A stretch of 9,260 nt of DNA from Flammeovirgaceae bacterium (GTDB lineage Bacteria > Bacteroidota > Bacteroidia > Cytophagales > Cyclobacteriaceae), in the NCBI GenBank assembly GCA_003228395.1, contig QIDJ01000198.1:1-9260 (forward strand), given 5' to 3'. Both the position numbers and the translations under genes were made by a program. Below are positions 8,001 through 9,260 of the stretch, piece by piece. The stretch's first letter is position 1. Each line of letters opens with the position of its first letter. The notes beneath the pieces are model-generated. The model ran no database searches and had not been told where the DNA came from. It saw nothing but the letters and a program-made list of their open reading frames with translations.

Positions 8001-8652
8001 GGGAAAAGATAAAACGGTTGTCGTTGATCTTACGGGAAAATTTCTAACGTCTGATCGCAGGGTGCGTCTCCGTACAAATATGGAGATTTACTGGGATCAT
8101 ATCTTCTTTGCCAATCCGGAGGCGGGCGCACCGGTTCAATCAACCACATTAACCCCCGCCGGGGCCGATCTTCACTACCGGGGTTTCTCCGGGATGTACC
8201 GGAAAGGAGGCCGATACGGTCCGCATTGGTTCGATTATAGTGAGGTTACAAAAGGGCAAAAATGGCGTGACCTGACTGGTAATTATACACGGTACGGGGA
8301 TGTGTCCGAACTGCTGACGGAACCGGATGACATGTATGTCATTATGAATGGCGGCGACGAAGTCAGTATCCGTTTTGATGCTTCAAAATTACCTGATCTT
8401 CCTCCCGGCTGGAAAAGAGATTTCCTTATCTACAGTGTAGGCTGGGTGAAAGACGGAGATATGAATACCGCTTCGGGTGATAGGGTTAGCCCGCTTCCTT
8501 TTCATGGGATGACAAAATACCCCTACGATGAAAATGAATCTTATCCATCGGATCCAAGGCATACTACCTACCGGAAAACATACAATACACGCACAGTCAC
8601 AACAGATGATTTTCAACATGCGCTTTCTAAATATAAATGGATTGAAGATTAA
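5083..8652 (+). CDS. Large TPR - FG-GAP/VCBS - UnbV-like lipoprotein with conserved C-terminal domain
   Basis: A 1189-residue predicted lipoprotein. The N-terminus has a basic start, a hydrophobic core and a candidate lipobox FFSC with Cys20 followed by KEKK. Phe at -3 is non-canonical. Residues 33-200 hold at least four TPRs (around 34-67, 68-101, 102-135 and a looser 136-200). A linker at 220-310 contains LEGPGGPLIGFP and leads into RFTDATEAAGLP, the usual start of a CRTAC1-like region. Seven calcium loops start near 317, 372, 422, 473, 524, 579 and 634. Residues 662-735 resemble ASPIC/UnbV (FGIGAKL, HFGLG, VRIMW) but lack the YLSQN-type segment. From about 750 to the end lies a Trp/Tyr-rich domain (CPFLYTWNGEKY, RLVAVDHP, LPPGWKRDF, GWVKDGDMNT, PLPFHGM) that I recall as recurring in long TPR-ASPIC/UnbV proteins but cannot assign a function. 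The start is fixed by an in-frame TAA at 5062-5064. It is likely outer-membrane anchored. It may be cotranscribed with the cytochrome genes or have its own promoter. Confidence 0.88.
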   Translation: MRIKFVLLIWITTQILFFSCKEKKIENKEVYWDMISIRTLGLAYLEENKLKEAEEEFRKLIELVPEEALGYANLGLVYLRMGKYAEAEAELLRAIEISPKDPNIRLILARVYEMSNQKEKAIDELKKNIANDPDHVKSLYTLAELYGRSTDVNSLQNRRTYLTRVTEIVPANMSPSLQLAEILVRLQAYDEARMHLENVHRQIPVFPEDADKFYNKAIELLQSDHAEDALTSIMIFHNFLKLTSLYQSGLQELEGPGGPLIGFPVITFGESDFWTATSEGTTLLETLRFTDATEAAGLPAPVKTNESIDPAHIAVADYDGDGDNDLYIGSYAVSKSAYLPHLFRNDLGKFTDDSENAGIIHSGKEYAAVFADYDNDGKTDLYILKEESSMLYRNLGEGKFVDVTSTSVTGRSGAGNKALFFDMDHEGDLDLFVARTGENLFLRNNGDGSFDNQSEKLATTHNEARSIDAGFGDFDDDGDMDFFVINADAENTLYTNLREGVFKDITSECGLNDNGASGAVAIGDYNNDGYLDFFITSLDGSPYLLYRNKRDGTFETDNTTPGVFDVLQQMAGHDATFFDFDNDGFLDLFVVGEPLKKGGKGVFLFHNEAEGVFKDVSELLPADLLSGHQIAITDYNEDGDLDMFITGLHGGVRLIRNDGGNVNHFLKIQLVGLSTGSGKNNHFGIGAKLEVRAGDLYQMKVVTEPVMHFGLGFRSKADVVRIMWTNGIPQNIFTPRSDQDLVEEQILKGSCPFLYTWNGEKYVFVKDMMWRSALGMPLGIMGGATAHAFPDASKEYIKIPGDMLQLQDDEYAIKVTSELWETIYFDKLRLVAVDHPAKSDVYVDERFTPPPFPVHRIYSVSEKQTPVSVKDGNGTDLMSFISKKDNQYISNLKHTQYQGITDLHDLIIDPGNVDKSNPYNLFLFLNGWIFPTDASINVAISQSAALKVIPPYLQVINENGKWQTVIQNVGFPMGKDKTVVVDLTGKFLTSDRRVRLRTNMEIYWDHIFFANPEAGAPVQSTTLTPAGADLHYRGFSGMYRKGGRYGPHWFDYSEVTKGQKWRDLTGNYTRYGDVSELLTEPDDMYVIMNGGDEVSIRFDASKLPDLPPGWKRDFLIYSVGWVKDGDMNTASGDRVSPLPFHGMTKYPYDENESYPSDPRHTTYRKTYNTRTVTTDDFQHALSKYKWIED
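6028..7032 (+). repeat. FG-GAP/VCBS repeat array (7 calcium loops) in the large lipoprotein
   Basis: Seven repeats spaced about 50-55 residues apart, more regular than those in the smaller CRTAC1 protein at 2287-4104. Loops read DYDGDGDND, DYDNDGKTD, DMDHEGDLD, DFDDDGDMD, DYNNDGYLD, DFDNDGFLD and DYNEDGDLD. The third replaces a core Asp with Glu and has His before it, so it may bind calcium weakly. The regular spacing fits a seven-bladed beta-propeller, which is an inference from repeat number. Confidence 0.85.
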
Positions 8653-8829
8653 AGCCGGAGGATCATTTTGGCTGGGTAGTTATCTGTTTGAGGCAAAATG
8701 AAATACTCCGCTTCTTTTGAGTTTGGAGTTTAATCAGGAAGCTACTTACAAATGGTGATCCCCGGAAATTCCTGTTTCCAAATGCACTACCATAAATTTT
8801 TTGTAACTTTTGCCGGCAAACAATAGCTG
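8653..8829. other. Intergenic region before the cyclase gene
   Basis: A 177-nt gap without a supportable gene. Short inverted pairs occur (AGCC 8653-8656 with GGCT 8670-8673; ACTCC 8705-8709 with GGAGT 8725-8729), but neither has a stable stem plus T-run, so no terminator is called. The gap length and the promoter-like element near its end suggest that the cyclase gene is a separate transcription unit. Confidence 0.5.
8804..8812 (+). promoter_or_regulatory. Possible Bacteroidota -7 promoter element
   Basis: TAACTTTTG lies 17 nt before the cyclase ATG and resembles the Bacteroidota -7 consensus TAnnTTTG with one extra base. No clear TTG box is seen about 20 nt further upstream. If used, it would give a very short 5' leader of about 10-15 nt. 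Confidence 0.3.
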
Positions 8830-9260
8830 ATGACCGACTCTACCCGAAAGCTGGCCGCCATTATGTTCACCGATATTATCGGTTATACCGCCATGATGGC
8901 TAAAGATGAGCATAGCGCTATGGAAGTCCTGGCTAAAAACCGGGATATTCAAAAACCGCTCATCAAAAAGCATGGTGGCAGATTCGTCAAAGAAATAGGA
9001 GACGGGATACTTGCCACATTCCCGACGGCTTCTGATGCGGTATTATGTGCCAAAGAAATTCAATACCATCTTAAAGATGACCCGACGCTGAAAGTGCGCA
9101 TCGGAATACACCTTGGTGAAATTGTGGTTTCCCAAAAAGATGTATTCGGCGACGGTGTAAACGTTGCTTCCAGAATTGAAAACATTGCTCCCCCGCAGGG
9201 TATCTATATTTCAGAAACGGTATTTCATGAAATCAGAAATATCCGGGAAATTGAAACCTG
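8830..9260 (+). CDS. Class III adenylate cyclase, N-terminal catalytic domain (partial)
   Basis: An open frame of 143 codons runs off the window's right edge. The start is firm: an in-frame TAG at 8824-8826 sits two codons before the ATG. The protein begins directly with a class III cyclase homology domain that converts ATP to cyclic AMP. RKLAAIMFTDIIGYT carries the first metal-binding Asp15, and KEIGDG carries Asp58 as the second metal ligand with Lys54 in the adenine-specificity position. DVFGDGVNVASRIE supplies Asp104, the second adenine-selective residue, and the transition-state residues Asn111 and Arg115. All key residues are present, so the domain looks active and ATP-specific. There is no signal peptide or membrane helix before the domain, so it is cytoplasmic. 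Proteins starting this way often continue into TPR or other sensory repeats, but that part is outside the window. No link to the redox genes is evident beyond proximity. Confidence 0.93.
   Translation, partial: MTDSTRKLAAIMFTDIIGYTAMMAKDEHSAMEVLAKNRDIQKPLIKKHGGRFVKEIGDGILATFPTASDAVLCAKEIQYHLKDDPTLKVRIGIHLGEIVVSQKDVFGDGVNVASRIENIAPPQGIYISETVFHEIRNIREIET

Noticed and set aside
8705..8729. ACTCC/GGAGT inverted pair after the large lipoprotein gene
   Set aside because: Five base pairs around a 15-nt loop without a following T-run do not support a terminator.

Overview
The window is a run of genes that all read on the + strand, from what looks like a Bacteroidota bacterium or a close relative (Balneolota/Ignavibacteriota-type). 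The reasons are moderate G+C content, A-rich translation starts with little Shine-Dalgarno signal, a Bacteroidota-style lipoprotein N-terminus, and protein families common in that group. No rRNA, tRNA, CRISPR array, transposase or integrase gene is visible. The phylum assignment is an inference from style and family, not from a marker gene.

Layout. (1) 1-192 is AT-rich non-coding DNA with a small inverted repeat. (2) 193-2280 encodes a membrane-anchored cytochrome: five transmembrane helices carrying candidate heme b histidines, fused to a periplasmic domain with five covalent heme c sites. (3) 2287-4104 encodes a membrane-anchored CRTAC1-type protein with seven FG-GAP/VCBS calcium loops and a C-terminal ASPIC/UnbV domain. 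(4) 4101-4964 encodes a membrane-anchored TPR protein. Genes 2-4 are separated by 6 nt and then overlap by 4 nt, so they form a translationally coupled operon. (5) After a 118-nt gap, 5083-8652 encodes a very large predicted lipoprotein combining TPRs, seven FG-GAP/VCBS loops, a shortened UnbV-like segment and an approximately 440-residue C-terminal domain of unknown function. (6) After a further 177-nt gap, 8830-9260 is the start of a class III adenylate cyclase, cut by the window edge.

How the genes may work together. The first three products are all predicted to sit in the inner membrane with their working domains in the periplasm. The cytochrome could take electrons from the quinone pool through b hemes and pass them to periplasmic c hemes. 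The propeller-like and TPR proteins could act as docking, scaffold or assembly partners. The large lipoprotein carries the same module types (TPR plus FG-GAP/UnbV) in one chain, probably at the outer membrane. This suggests a multi-protein envelope redox complex whose substrate cannot be read from the sequence. The cyclase appears to be a separate transcription unit with no visible functional tie.
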